Of a DNA stretch of 64,000 bases, positions 54,761 to 64,000 are shown in pieces. Source of the DNA: Blepharisma japonicum. Lineage: Eukaryota; Ciliophora; Heterotrichea; Heterotrichida; Blepharismidae. Numbering within the stretch: the first letter of the stretch is position 1; each line of letters opens with the position of its first letter. The notes beneath the pieces are model-generated. The model had not been told where the DNA came from and searched no databases. It saw only the letters and a program-made list of their open reading frames with translations. The position numbers and the translations under genes are program-made. Location: assembly GCA_949751835.1 (NCBI GenBank), contig CATKHK010000024.1, positions 372,001-436,000 of the forward strand. The letters are read 5' to 3'.

Positions 54761-55985
54761 TTTATCTGTTTCTTATTCTGATAAATCACCAGCTTCTGAT
54801 TTTCAAGTCAGAAATTTCTCCAAATCAATATAAAAATTGATAATTTCTAAATAATCATTATTTGAACGTTACTATGTTTTAAAATTTTGAAAGAAATTTA
54901 AACTTTCTTCTATGTTTAAGAATTTTTCAGCTTTAGATAGGGATTCTTCTGCTTCTTCTATTTTATTCTGAGCCATATAAAGATTTGTGCATTGAATTCA
55001 GTAATCAGGCAATCTAATCCTAAGATATTCATCCATTTCAATGAATTTGTTTTAGCTTCTAAAAAATCATTTTGCTTTTTTTGTAGTTAGATATTTTAAG
55101 AAAATGATGAAAAAGATAGGTACGAGAATTGAGAAAATAATCATATTCAAAAAATGTCATAGTAATCTATAATTTCAAACGCTTAAGTAAAATTTAGACT
55201 TGCATTTCTAGAGAGCCATTAAAACTTCCAAAATAAGTATTTAATATGAATAACTTTTTTTTTATATTTTCAGGTGTACGTAACATCAGCTCTTTTACTT
55301 CAGTCAATAATTTTAAAGATTTATCATTATCCAGCATTGAAAAATAAAAAACATCCAATAGAAAATTTAACAAATAATAGCTAATCTCCATAATAATATT
55401 CCTTTGTTGTTTCAAAATGATTCAAGGCATCTTGATTATAATGTCTATTTAGATAAAATGCGCCTAATTCTTTATAAATTTCTTTAACAAGTGGATTACT
55501 CAAAGGCAAAATGACAGATAGAGATTTAGCATTATAAAGCATTTGATGGGCTTTCTTAAACTGACTTTTTTTGCGTAAATTTTTACCAAAAGAAGGTAAA
55601 TATTTAGCAATCAGAGATTAAACTTTTTAAAGGTATTATTTTTAGACATTTTTATGAACTTAATTAAGTAATGAATTGCGATATCTAGGTCATAAATAAA
55701 ATAATAAATTTTTCCAAGAGCCACATAGTATTTAAATTTATTTTCAGAATGTCAAGTTTGGCCTTTAATAGCTTTAATTATTTTTCATAATTTTTTTTCC
55801 ATGGCCTCATTACGATTGCCAAGCAAAGATAAGAATCCATTAAGGGCCCTGAATAATCATTATTCTTAAAAATATTTATTGCTCTCCTAAAGTATTTTTT
55901 GCTATCTTGTAGCGTCCATTAAAGTAAGACAGCCATCCTAATTTTTGATAAATTTTTTAAGCAAACGCCAAGCTATCGATTTCCT
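54761..55985 (-). pseudogene. B-box-like/TPR family, copy F, heavily decayed
   Basis: Minus-strand segments match the C-terminal two thirds of the family: LLTEVKELMLRTPENIKKKL and FILNTYFGSFNGSL (in the 73-codon frame 55415-55194), plus shorter pieces further down (AEESLSKAEKFL-like near 54910-54960). Many stops and shifts; no N-terminal module found. Confidence 0.65.
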
Positions 55986-55994
55986 TGATAATAA

Positions 55995-57065
55995 ATGAGA
56001 ACATTAAGAACTTTTAAAGGACTTGAAAATGTAAAAGTACCAATAAAACAAAAAACAGATAGCCAGGGAAGCTTGCTTAATTTTCAAATAAGCACCGTTG
56101 CTAATGACTACAATAATAAACTCCACGATAGTGCTTTAAACACTATAGATAGCTTAAGAAATAAAACAGCTGAAATTTTGAGTAGCCCAAAAAATCCAGA
56201 GTTAGAGCTAGATTTCAGAGCAACTTTTTCAGCATATCAAAGCAATTCTCATCCTTTTGATCCATCACTATTGCAAGCTTACCAAGTTTATCTTACTGCT
56301 TACCAACAAAAGACATCTCTTTATAGTGTTTGGGAAAATGATGACGACATGACTATATTAATTGTTTATAACACTGAAACTGAAACCAAAGAAATCAAAA
56401 TCATGCAAGCTCCAGAACTATTAAACCATGGCACTTGTATAGCTCAGCTTCCAAATGGCAAGCTATTCTGTTTTGGTAAATATCCACCTTCTGGAATTAC
56501 AATACTAATTAATCTGAATGATATATTAGAAGTGCTGCCATCTGGAACTTCTTGCTATGACTCATCATGCATCTATTTTAACAATAGCATCTATTGTTTT
56601 GGAGGAAAAAATGAAGATGATGAAAGTTTAACTCTGTCTAGTAGATTTGATTTGTATCAAAATCGATCAATTCAATTAACTCCATTGCCACAAATTGACA
56701 GCTTGTGCAATAGTATAATATTTAATGGGAATATTCTAATTTCTGGATTTAGCAATAGAAATATTTTGTTATACTCAATTGATATTAACTCTTTCTCGAC
56801 AATTCCTTATGAGTTCGCAGCAGAGAAAAGAAAGATCTTGATAAATGCAGAGAGACTGTACTTGATTGAATGTGATAAGGGGTCAATATATGAAAGCGAA
56901 ATTGGAAGTGACACAAATTGGAGACGAATAGGAGATTCAAATATAAATTATAATCCTTGTCAAGCGTATTGTTCATATAATAAAGGAGGATTATATATTG
57001 TGATAGATGGAGATGATTACTTTAAGTTTGATTTGAATCAAAAGAGATTGACTAAATTAAAATAG
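55995..57065 (+). CDS. Kelch-like beta-propeller protein
   Basis: 356 aa, stop TAG. N-terminal 110 residues helical with KSLRN/DSLRNKTAEI and an F-x-A-Y-x-S segment. Residues about 120-350 form repeated beta-strand blades with Kelch-type cores: IAQLPNGKLFCFGKYP, SSCIYFNNSIYCFGGKNEDD, NSIIFNGNILISGFSN, ending DDYFKFDLNQKRL. Only four to six blades are visible. Such proteins usually bind partners (cytoskeleton or ubiquitin ligases); the specific role is unknown. It begins 10 bp after the remains of copy F and is convergent with the 18-TPR gene (72 bp). Confidence 0.78.
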   Translation: MRTLRTFKGLENVKVPIKQKTDSQGSLLNFQISTVANDYNNKLHDSALNTIDSLRNKTAEILSSPKNPELELDFRATFSAYQSNSHPFDPSLLQAYQVYLTAYQQKTSLYSVWENDDDMTILIVYNTETETKEIKIMQAPELLNHGTCIAQLPNGKLFCFGKYPPSGITILINLNDILEVLPSGTSCYDSSCIYFNNSIYCFGGKNEDDESLTLSSRFDLYQNRSIQLTPLPQIDSLCNSIIFNGNILISGFSNRNILLYSIDINSFSTIPYEFAAEKRKILINAERLYLIECDKGSIYESEIGSDTNWRRIGDSNINYNPCQAYCSYNKGGLYIVIDGDDYFKFDLNQKRLTKLK

Positions 57066-57137
57066 TCATAAAATAATTATTCAAATTTTAATAATGCTAC
57101 TTCATTATTCAAATTATTTTAAATAAATTGTGTTAAA

Positions 57138-59036
57138 CTACTGCTTTCTGTGATTTAGCACAAGTTCCCTTAGTTCAGAATTATTAGGATTGAATTTGAG
57201 TCCTTCGATATAGCACTCAAATTCTTCTTGATCTCTGCCTAATTTTCTAAGAACAGAACCTTTATTATAGTAAGCTTCAATATAATCAGGCTTGATTCTA
57301 ATTAATTTGCTATAAATTTCTATTGCATCAGCATATTTTTCTAAAACTATAAGAGTAGCAGCTTTATGATAATAAGCTTTTGCAAAATAAGGGTTTATTT
57401 TGATTGCATAGCTATAGCATTCAATAGCTTCAGAATATTCGCTTAAATTATAAAGCGAATTTCCTTTATTAAAGTAAGCATCAGCATCATCAGACTCTAG
57501 CTTAATTACTTCGTTATAACATTCTATCGCATCAAAATTTCTACCTAAATTTTCAAGTGCAAAACCTTTATTATGAAATGCATCTGTATAGTCAGGATTA
57601 ATCTCAATTGCTTTATTATAGCATTCTATTGCCTCAAGATACCTACCTAAGTCGTCAAGAGCATATCCTTTATTAAAATATGCAGAAGCATCATCAGGTA
57701 TGAGCTTTATTGCTTCGTCATAACATTCTATAGCTTCAAGATTTCTTCCTAATTCATTAAGAGCTGCACCTTTATTCATGAAAGCTATTGCATAATTAGG
57801 TTTGAGTGCAATTGCTTTGCTATAGCAGTCGATTGCTTCAATATTTATATCTAAATTTCTAAGAGCAACACCTTTATTATAATAAGCTTCCGCAAAATTA
57901 GGTTTAAGTTTGATTGCTTCATCAAAGCAGTCTATTGCCTCAAGATATCTGCCTATATCATTAAGTGTAAATCCTTTATTATAATAAGCATCAGGATAAT
58001 CAGGCTTGAGCTCGATAGCTTCGTCATAGCATTCGATTGCTTCATAATATCTACCTAAATTCCCAAGAGTGTGTCCTTTATTAAAGTAAGCGTCAGCATA
58101 ATCAGGTTTTAGCTCTATAGCCTTGTCAAAACATTCTTGTGCTTCTAAATTTTCACCTAAATTCTTAAAAGCTCGGCCTTTGTTATAGTATGCTTCAGCA
58201 AAATCTGGCTCGAGTTTGATTACTTCGTTGTAGCATTCGAGGGCTTCATAATTTCTACCTAGGTCGCCAAGGGCAGCACCTTTATTATAGTAAGCATCCG
58301 TACAGTCAGGCTTGAGTTCGATTGCTTTGTTGTAGTATTTTATTGCTTCAAGATATCTGCCTAAACTATCAAGTGCATATCCTTTATTTAAGTAAGCGCC
58401 AGCATAATCAGGTTCGAGTCTGCTTACTTCGTCATAGCATTCAATAGCTTCAAGTATTTTTCCTAAATTTTCAAGAGCATTTCCTTTATTATCATAAGGA
58501 TCAGCATAATCAGGGTCGATTTTAATAGCTTTGTTATAGCAATCAATTGCTTCTAAATTTCTACCTAAATTTTTAAGAGCATTTCCTTTAAAATTGTAAG
58601 CATTAGTATAATTAGGGTCGATTTTGATGGCTTCATCATAGCATTCTATTGCTTCTAAATTTCTGCCTAAACTTTTAAAAGAATTTCCTTTATTAAAATG
58701 AGCAGAAGCATCGTCTAATTTGTACTTAATTGCTTCGTTGTAGCATTCTACTGATTCAAGAGTTCTTCCTAAAGCTTTGAGAGCGTTTCCTTTGTTATTG
58801 TAAGCGTGAGCATAATCTGGCTTGTACTTGATTGCTTCGTCATAGAATTCTATTGCATCAAGATATCTACCTAAATTTTTGAGAGCGTTGGCTTTATTAA
58901 AATAAATATCAGCGTCAGGTTTGAGCTTGAGTGCTTCATTGTAATAGTCTATTGCTCTAAAGTTTCTGCCTAAATTATAAAAATGATTGCCTTCATTAAA
59001 TAAACTTATATGGTCTCTGGAATGAATTAGACCCAT
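57138..59036 (-). CDS. protein of 18 tandem TPR repeats
   Basis: 632 aa made of 18 consecutive 34-residue TPR units of the type AYYNKGxALxNLGRxLEAIECYDEAIKLKPD, with almost no other sequence. N-terminus MGLIHSRDH could be myristoylated (Gly2). DNA repeats every 102 bp. The units are close to one another, so repeat number can change by unequal exchange, yet the frame is perfect, indicating selection. Related to the TPR units at 30740 but not to the B-box-like family. Similar repeats occur in O-GlcNAc-transferase-type TPR domains, but no catalytic domain is present here. Probable scaffold. Stop TAG. Confidence 0.88.
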   Translation of the reverse strand: MGLIHSRDHISLFNEGNHFYNLGRNFRAIDYYNEALKLKPDADIYFNKANALKNLGRYLDAIEFYDEAIKYKPDYAHAYNNKGNALKALGRTLESVECYNEAIKYKLDDASAHFNKGNSFKSLGRNLEAIECYDEAIKIDPNYTNAYNFKGNALKNLGRNLEAIDCYNKAIKIDPDYADPYDNKGNALENLGKILEAIECYDEVSRLEPDYAGAYLNKGYALDSLGRYLEAIKYYNKAIELKPDCTDAYYNKGAALGDLGRNYEALECYNEVIKLEPDFAEAYYNKGRAFKNLGENLEAQECFDKAIELKPDYADAYFNKGHTLGNLGRYYEAIECYDEAIELKPDYPDAYYNKGFTLNDIGRYLEAIDCFDEAIKLKPNFAEAYYNKGVALRNLDINIEAIDCYSKAIALKPNYAIAFMNKGAALNELGRNLEAIECYDEAIKLIPDDASAYFNKGYALDDLGRYLEAIECYNKAIEINPDYTDAFHNKGFALENLGRNFDAIECYNEVIKLESDDADAYFNKGNSLYNLSEYSEAIECYSYAIKINPYFAKAYYHKAATLIVLEKYADAIEIYSKLIRIKPDYIEAYYNKGSVLRKLGRDQEEFECYIEGLKFNPNNSELRELVLNHRKQ

Positions 59037-59857
59037 GCTGTATTAGCTATAATTATTATATTTTCATAAAACTGAGGGTTGATTATGGATAGACCTACAT
59101 TTCCCCTCATTTTCTATTAACTGATTTTTAGTAATAAATTGATATTGAAAACCATTTTTTCATTTTGTCTATATTTGAGTATCTACTAAAGTCAGGCGTG
59201 CAGACAGCTATACCTAATATTTGCAAATTTTTATCAAATAAAGGTTAGATTAGAATAAAATTAACGAAATAGAAACAAAATAAATAATCAAATAAATAAA
59301 TAAAATATGAAGTTGCCTAATATAAAAATTAACTGTATCAGTTATAGTTTTTATGGAATAAAAACTATAATAAGGAGTTGCTAATTATGGTTTTGGCTCA
59401 AGAATTCTATAATAGCAATTTATTTTCCTTATTTGTAAGAAGATAAATTTCTTCATAAACTTTTGGTATATTAATAATCTTTGCATTAAGCACTGATAAT
59501 ATTTTAAAGTGAGCATAAATCGGATATAAATTTGAGAAAAGAGAATTTAATTAAAGGTATTATTTTATAATTAAAAATTTGTAATTTTTTAATTTTTTTC
59601 TGATAAATCGTTATGTTTCATGTAAAGAAATTAATACTCTTTTTTAATTCAGGATTAGTTATATTAAGTTCTAGCTGAATATAATATATAGAAACTGATT
59701 CCTTGCTAGGCATTTAGCCAAAAAGTAACTTTTTTGAAGCAAATATCTGGCAGGGAAAAGTTTAGTGAATAACATCAAGAAAATCCTATTCGGGGGGTTA
59801 TTCCACAAAACGACTGTTATTTATAATATTCATTTATGCTAAGCTACTTAGAGATTT
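59037..59857. other. 820-bp AT-rich intergenic region
   Basis: No gene or RNA recognised. A small hairpin-prone AAATCCTATTCGGGGGGTTATT patch lies at about 59785. Confidence 0.4.
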
Positions 59858-60123
59858 AAACATAAAATTCCAACATTTCATCAATATCGCTTTAGAACCG
59901 ACTAAGGGTTTCCTCACAAATGAGTTATGATTAATCTTCTTAAGAATGTCTAATGACAGCTGATAATAATTTTTTGACTCTTTTCATCTTTGCTGTTCAG
60001 AGTATAGCTTCTCAAGTCAGCAATATATAGCTAATTTTGAAATTAAATCATTGCGTAGCTTTGTGCTAACGATTTCTTCAGAATATTTTAGTATTTTTTC
60101 TGCTTTTATATAGTTTTCCTCAA

Positions 60124-60186
60124 TAAAAATTTAATTTGGCCTTTAGGCCGTCAAAAACAATTTAATTCTGATGATTCCTTGGGTCT
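60124..60186. mobile_element. IES-like insertion, 63 bp, TA-flanked
   Basis: Lies between TA (60124-60125) and TA (60187-60188) in copy G. Removal leaving one TA gives, on the minus strand, KYS-IEENYIKAEKILKY in frame and in agreement with NYSKAEKILKY of copy B. The insert contains a 12-bp palindrome GGCCTTTAGGCC-like hairpin (60138-60149) and an in-frame TAA. TA boundaries and length fit ciliate internal eliminated sequences (inference). Confidence 0.5.
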
Positions 60187-61220
60187 TAGAATATTTGATT
60201 AAATTAATATAAATTTTGGCAAGTTCTATATAATCACCAATGCAATCTAATTCGTTAAATTTTATATGTCTTTGTGAAGGGTGCACAATTACGCTCATAT
60301 TTAATAATTTTTCAGCTTTGCCCAAATATCTTTCTACTTGTTTGGTATCACCTAAGGCAATACAAAGCTCTGAATAAAGAATTATGAAATAAGGTTTTCT
60401 AAATTTTAGATGCTCATAATTTTGCAGTATTTTATTTATTCTTCGCAAAATACTTCGACATTTTTCATAATCAGAAATCTCATAAAAATAACTAAAAGTG
60501 TAACTAGATGAATTCATAAAAAAATCAACTCTGCAGATATCATAAGAATCGATAAATCCAATTGCTTCAGAAAAACAATTATGAGCATATTTTATTCGAC
60601 CTTTAAGCTTATGTATTTCTCCAATGTAAGTATTCACAATAAATAATTGATTTTTATAAACTCCAGAAAATTCACGCATTTTTTTTTTACGTCAGTTAGA
60701 GCTTCTCGTGCCTTAGAAGTTTTGAGCCTATAAAAATAAGCAATTCCAATACAAAATTTCACAAATAACAGTTCATGCCCTGAGCAGAAATTTTTTATGC
60801 TTTTAAAATATTTTGAAGCATCTTTGTAGCATTTTCGATTTAAATAAAATAATCCAATCGCTTTATAGATTTCTTTGATTTTTGGATCAGACAGGAATCA
60901 ATTGCCACACAAAGCTTTTGCATTATGAAGATACTGGTGTGCTTTTATAAAATCACCTTTTCATATATAAATTTCTACTAAATGTAAATACGATCTTGAT
61001 TGGTCATAATAATTTTTCACCTTTTTTGTTGTCAAAATCCTTATATAATTTCAGAGTTTTCTTAAAGAATTATCAAAATCATTTAAAAGGAAATAAATCT
61101 CTCCAATAATCCCAGAAAATTTTCATTTCTCTTGATTTGAAATATTTTCAATCGATTTAATTATTTTCTTTAATCCATTTTTATTTCCCAGCTCATGATA
61201 TGTTTTCGCCAAGCACCTAT

Positions 61221-61388
61221 AAGCTTCAGTTAATTCAATTAAAGTCTGCTACCAGGTTGCTTCCTGCAGTTGCCCCCAAAATAACACTAGGGTATTTATG
61301 CTATTTCCTCCAGTCTTCCAAAGTGTGGCTACCTTGGCTTTGCTCACAATGAGGGCACTAGTCTTGAATTTTGGACTCAGAAGACCTA
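61221..61388. mobile_element. 168-bp GC-richer insertion with 8-bp direct repeats
   Basis: AAGCTTCA occurs at 61221-61228 and 61389-61396. Deleting one repeat plus the interior gives, on the minus strand, LELLIE-AYRCLAK in frame, matching LEYLIEDYRCLAK of copy D. The interior is clearly richer in G+C than the gene and carries TAG in the frame. Not similar to anything else I can see in the window. Confidence 0.55.
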
Positions 61389-62409
61389 AAGCTTCAATCA
61401 ACAATTCTAGCGAATTTGGATATTGAAATTTCTTGTGAAAATAAATTGATTTCATAAACCATCTCTTTGCTTCTTTATATATTTTATTTTGACAGCACAA
61501 TAATCCCAGTTCTTGGTTAATTCTAATTGCATTATCTCAATTACCAAGTTTTCGGCTAGATTGTTCTGCATTACGAAGTTTGGCTAATTTATCTTTAAGA
61601 TGAATCTTCTCTCCAGAAATTTTTAGATTCATTTCTTGAAAATATATATTAAGGTATTCATGCTTAAAATCAGTCTCGAGTAAATACTTACTAAGATTAA
61701 TTCAGTCAATTAGAGAAAGGTTTGATTTCTTATTGATTAGATTTTCAATTTTAAGATTTAGGATTCTGTTATCAGTAAGGTGGTAAAATTCTTGATAACT
61801 CAGGAAATTTTGCGCGATTTCGCGTGCTATTTCTAATTCTTTTGATTCAAGTAAATTTAAAAGAAATGGGCCTATAAGTTTTGATAGAGGACATTGGTCG
61901 AAATAAGATTCATAAGGCAAGCATGAAATATATTTTTGGTCTTCAAAAACGAAATAATTGAAATTAAATAGATATGTTTTGAAATAATAGTAAAAACTTC
62001 GAAAATTTTCTTCTGAGAATTTGAAATTCTTTATATATTCCTCTACTTTATCTGGAGGTTGGATTAAAAAATACTCAGGAACTCCAAAAATAAATTTCAT
62101 GGAAACATATTTCTTTTTCATCAAATATATCAAATATCCATTGCACAAATCATGGCTTTCATGTAATCTGTCTAAATCAGAATTTTGATTAACCAATTCA
62201 TCAAAATATTTGCACAATCACCGTTTTATTGAAACTATAAAATTGCGCAACATTTCTTTTGATTTTTCGTTGATTGGAATAATTATTCGCTCTAATTCAA
62301 TTCTATCCTTTTTATAATGATAAAAATGTTTAATGCAAGCCTTAATCGTACCACAGCTGGAAGTGAAAATTGCATCATAAGAATCTAAAGAACAGCTAAT
62401 CCTTTCCAT

Positions 62410-63019
62410 TGCTCTATATTTAATTTTATTCCCTATTTTTACTAAATATAATTTTGCACATCTGAGATCTCTATTTTGATTATCACTAGAATATTGAATT
62501 AAGCAATAAATAATTTCTGATTTTGGCAAAATTATTTTCTTACATTTTATTTGCTGCCAGTAATTAGCTCTTAAAATTTTATAGCTTTATTAAGTTTAGA
62601 TAAATATTTTTTTCCTTTTTGGATCTAATTTTAAAAAATTTCCATTTTTAATTGGATTCTACATTTTAGCTACTCTCCCTCCAAAAACTACTAAGAATAA
62701 ATAGTTTATAACTAAGCTAATTATTAGAATGGACTTATTTTATATGATTAATTTATAATCCATTGTATGTGAATTTAATTTCTATCATAATTATGAGCTC
62801 AAGTATCTGGTATTTTATTATTGATACGCATGACAGATAGCCTTGCATGAATATGAAATACTGTATAGTTTACTATTGATGTGCTGTATTGGAAAATGCA
62901 TTCAATATTTGGGGCTCTGATAAAATTTGAGGAAATCATACGCTGCATAATGCATTCTTAATATAGATAAAGTAAGGAGGAAATTAAAAAGGCATCTAGT
63001 CATATTTTCATTTCCAAAT
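62410..63019. other. AT-rich spacer upstream of copy G
   Basis: In-frame extension of copy G to an ATG at 62529 exists but lacks similarity to the other copies. Nothing else seen. Confidence 0.4.
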
Positions 63020-63847
63020 ATTGCTTAAAGTATTCTACCCAAGGAATTTTTTAATATTAATTCATTTGTTTGTGATGATTTAATATGTAATCGTTTTCAT
63101 TCTTTTAAGAGTTTGCCAGAATCCTCTTTCTCAATAAACTTTTTCAGAATATTACTAAACTCTTCACAAATATATAAGATTTCTTGAATTAAAGGATGAT
63201 AATAAAATTCTTTATAGCTCAGCAAACTTTGAATTAATTCATAGCCATCTCATATTCAGAAATTTGTATAAAATTGCAAAATAATATATAGCAAAAACTT
63301 GATAGATGAGACTCATTGTAGCTTGTTTTGTATTCCCCCTCATGAATGTATCTTTGATCCTCGAATATAAAATAATTGAAATCAAAGACATATGTTCTAA
63401 AAGTTTTATAAAAAGAGATCAAATCTTCTGGAGATCTAAAATTTTTTACATATTCTTCTGCTTTAAACTCGGACTCAATTAAAAAATTATCAAAAGGACT
63501 GAAAATTAATTTTGTAGAAATGAATTGTTTTCTTTCAAAAACATTAAGATTCAGTCACAGTAGTGATAGGCATCACTTATTGTATCTAATCTAGAACTGT
63601 ATTCTGCTGAATTACCATGAGAGCTTGGATTGATTAAATTACTAGCATAATAGTTAAATTTCTGCTTTATTGCGAGTATAAAATTGATCAAAATTGCTTT
63701 TGATTCATTATTGACTGGGATTTTTATTCGCTCTAGGCTGTAACCTTGATTTTTGTAATAAAAATAATGCTTTGAGCAAGCAAAGTGACCGCAGCTCGAT
63801 ACGAAGATTGCATCAAAACAATAAAGAAAGCGCCTCTCCTTTTTCAT
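63020..63847 (-). pseudogene. B-box-like/TPR family, copy H, truncated
   Basis: MKKERRFLYCFDAIFVSSCG, then HFACSKHYFYY, the IPVNNESKAILI block, FNYFIFEDQRYIH and YELIQSLLSYKEFYYHP are all present, but in three frames. One-base losses lie near 63535 (T5 run; MFLKE for expected ERKQF) and near 63240 (EMAMN* for expected EMAYEL). It ends in TAA near 63055 without any TPR part, so only the first 270 residues remain. Confidence 0.7.
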
Positions 63848-63939
63848 TATTTATATTTTTATTTATATATTACGCCTTATAGATATTTGTTTTAAATAAT
63901 AATATTTTAAAGTTAAACAATTTTATCTTTTCCTTAGAG

Positions 63940-64000
63940 ATTTAGCCATACATTTCCAATATTTCATCAATATCTCTTAAGTACCGACTAAGGTTTTCCT
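63940..64000 (-). pseudogene. B-box-like/TPR family, copy I, 3' end at window edge
   Basis: Minus strand reads NLSRYLRDIDEILEMYG then TAA (about 63955-63943), nearly the same as the eroded C-terminus of copy G at 59858-59905. The gene body lies beyond the window; whether it is intact cannot be told. Confidence 0.55.

Larger units (their letters stand above)
59858..62409 (-). pseudogene. B-box-like/TPR family, copy G, with insertions and frameshift
   Basis: Starts MERISCSLDSYDAIFTSSCG...ACIKHFYHYKKD (62409, aligned with copies B and E; an in-frame ATG at 62529 exists). Family blocks follow in order: IIPINEKSKEML, QPPDKVEEY, FNYFVFEDQKYI, ELGLLCCQNKIYKEAKRWFM. Defects: a 168-bp insertion at 61221-61388 carrying TAG, a one-base shift at the A10 run (plus T10, 60679-60688) in front of MREFSGVYKNQ, a 63-bp TA-flanked insertion (60124-60186) with TAA, and a frameshifted end where ...DIDEMLEFY remains (about 59870-59900). 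Otherwise open with TGA as Trp, so inactivation looks recent. Confidence 0.75.

Noticed and set aside
61249-61500. Natural end of copy G at the TAG near 61250
   Set aside because: The last about 48 residues derive from a 168-bp insert; family sequence resumes in the same frame right after it.

Overview
The window is macronuclear DNA of a heterotrich ciliate, most probably Blepharisma. Two features in the sequence support this. First, TGA is read as tryptophan in many conserved positions, for example the WDTAGQE motif of the Rab at 14783 and the tryptophans of RRP45 and the acyl-CoA synthetase, while genes end at TAA or, less often, TAG. Second, the introns that can be seen are exactly 15 nt with GT..AG ends (544-558, 759-773, 13561-13575). 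A reader using the standard code would see many genes falsely broken at TGA; they are joined here.

Layout. From 1 to about 23.6 kb lies a dense housekeeping region: a coiled-coil protein (partial), VPS15 kinase/scaffold, a type I membrane protein only 6 bp behind it, an acylation-motif protein, a tRNA-Glu, a tandem pair of F-box/LRR/ankyrin proteins, exosome subunit RRP45, two Rab GTPases, a karyopherin, RPA1 (without the N-terminal protein-interaction OB fold), an F-box-like protein and a few small unknowns. From 24.1 to 33.2 kb lies a tandem family of four membrane-anchored pepsin-like proteins. All four have lost the first catalytic aspartate. A degenerate TPR locus and a short decayed repeat lie between the third and fourth.

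From 33.2 kb to the end the DNA is accessory in character: very AT-rich, gene-poor and full of copies of one paralogous family with an N-terminal Cys/His-rich, B-box-like module (DAIF...C..KH) and a long TPR array. One copy is intact (45179-47569) and one is broken only by a single-base shift in an A7 run (35694-38056). At least five others are pseudogenes with homopolymer frameshifts and inserted segments, three of which are flanked by TA or short direct repeats and look like unexcised IES-type insertions. Embedded among them are intact single genes: an ACSF2-like acyl-CoA synthetase, a Cys-rich GPI-type surface protein, a Kelch-like protein and an 18-repeat TPR protein. Remains of a polytopic ciliate membrane protein and several GC-richer islands of uncertain origin also occur.

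Functionally, VPS15 and the Rab5-like GTPase belong to the same endosomal PI3P pathway, but nothing suggests they are co-transcribed; genes are single units with very short spacers. The more novel material is the pseudoprotease cluster and the B-box-like/TPR family.
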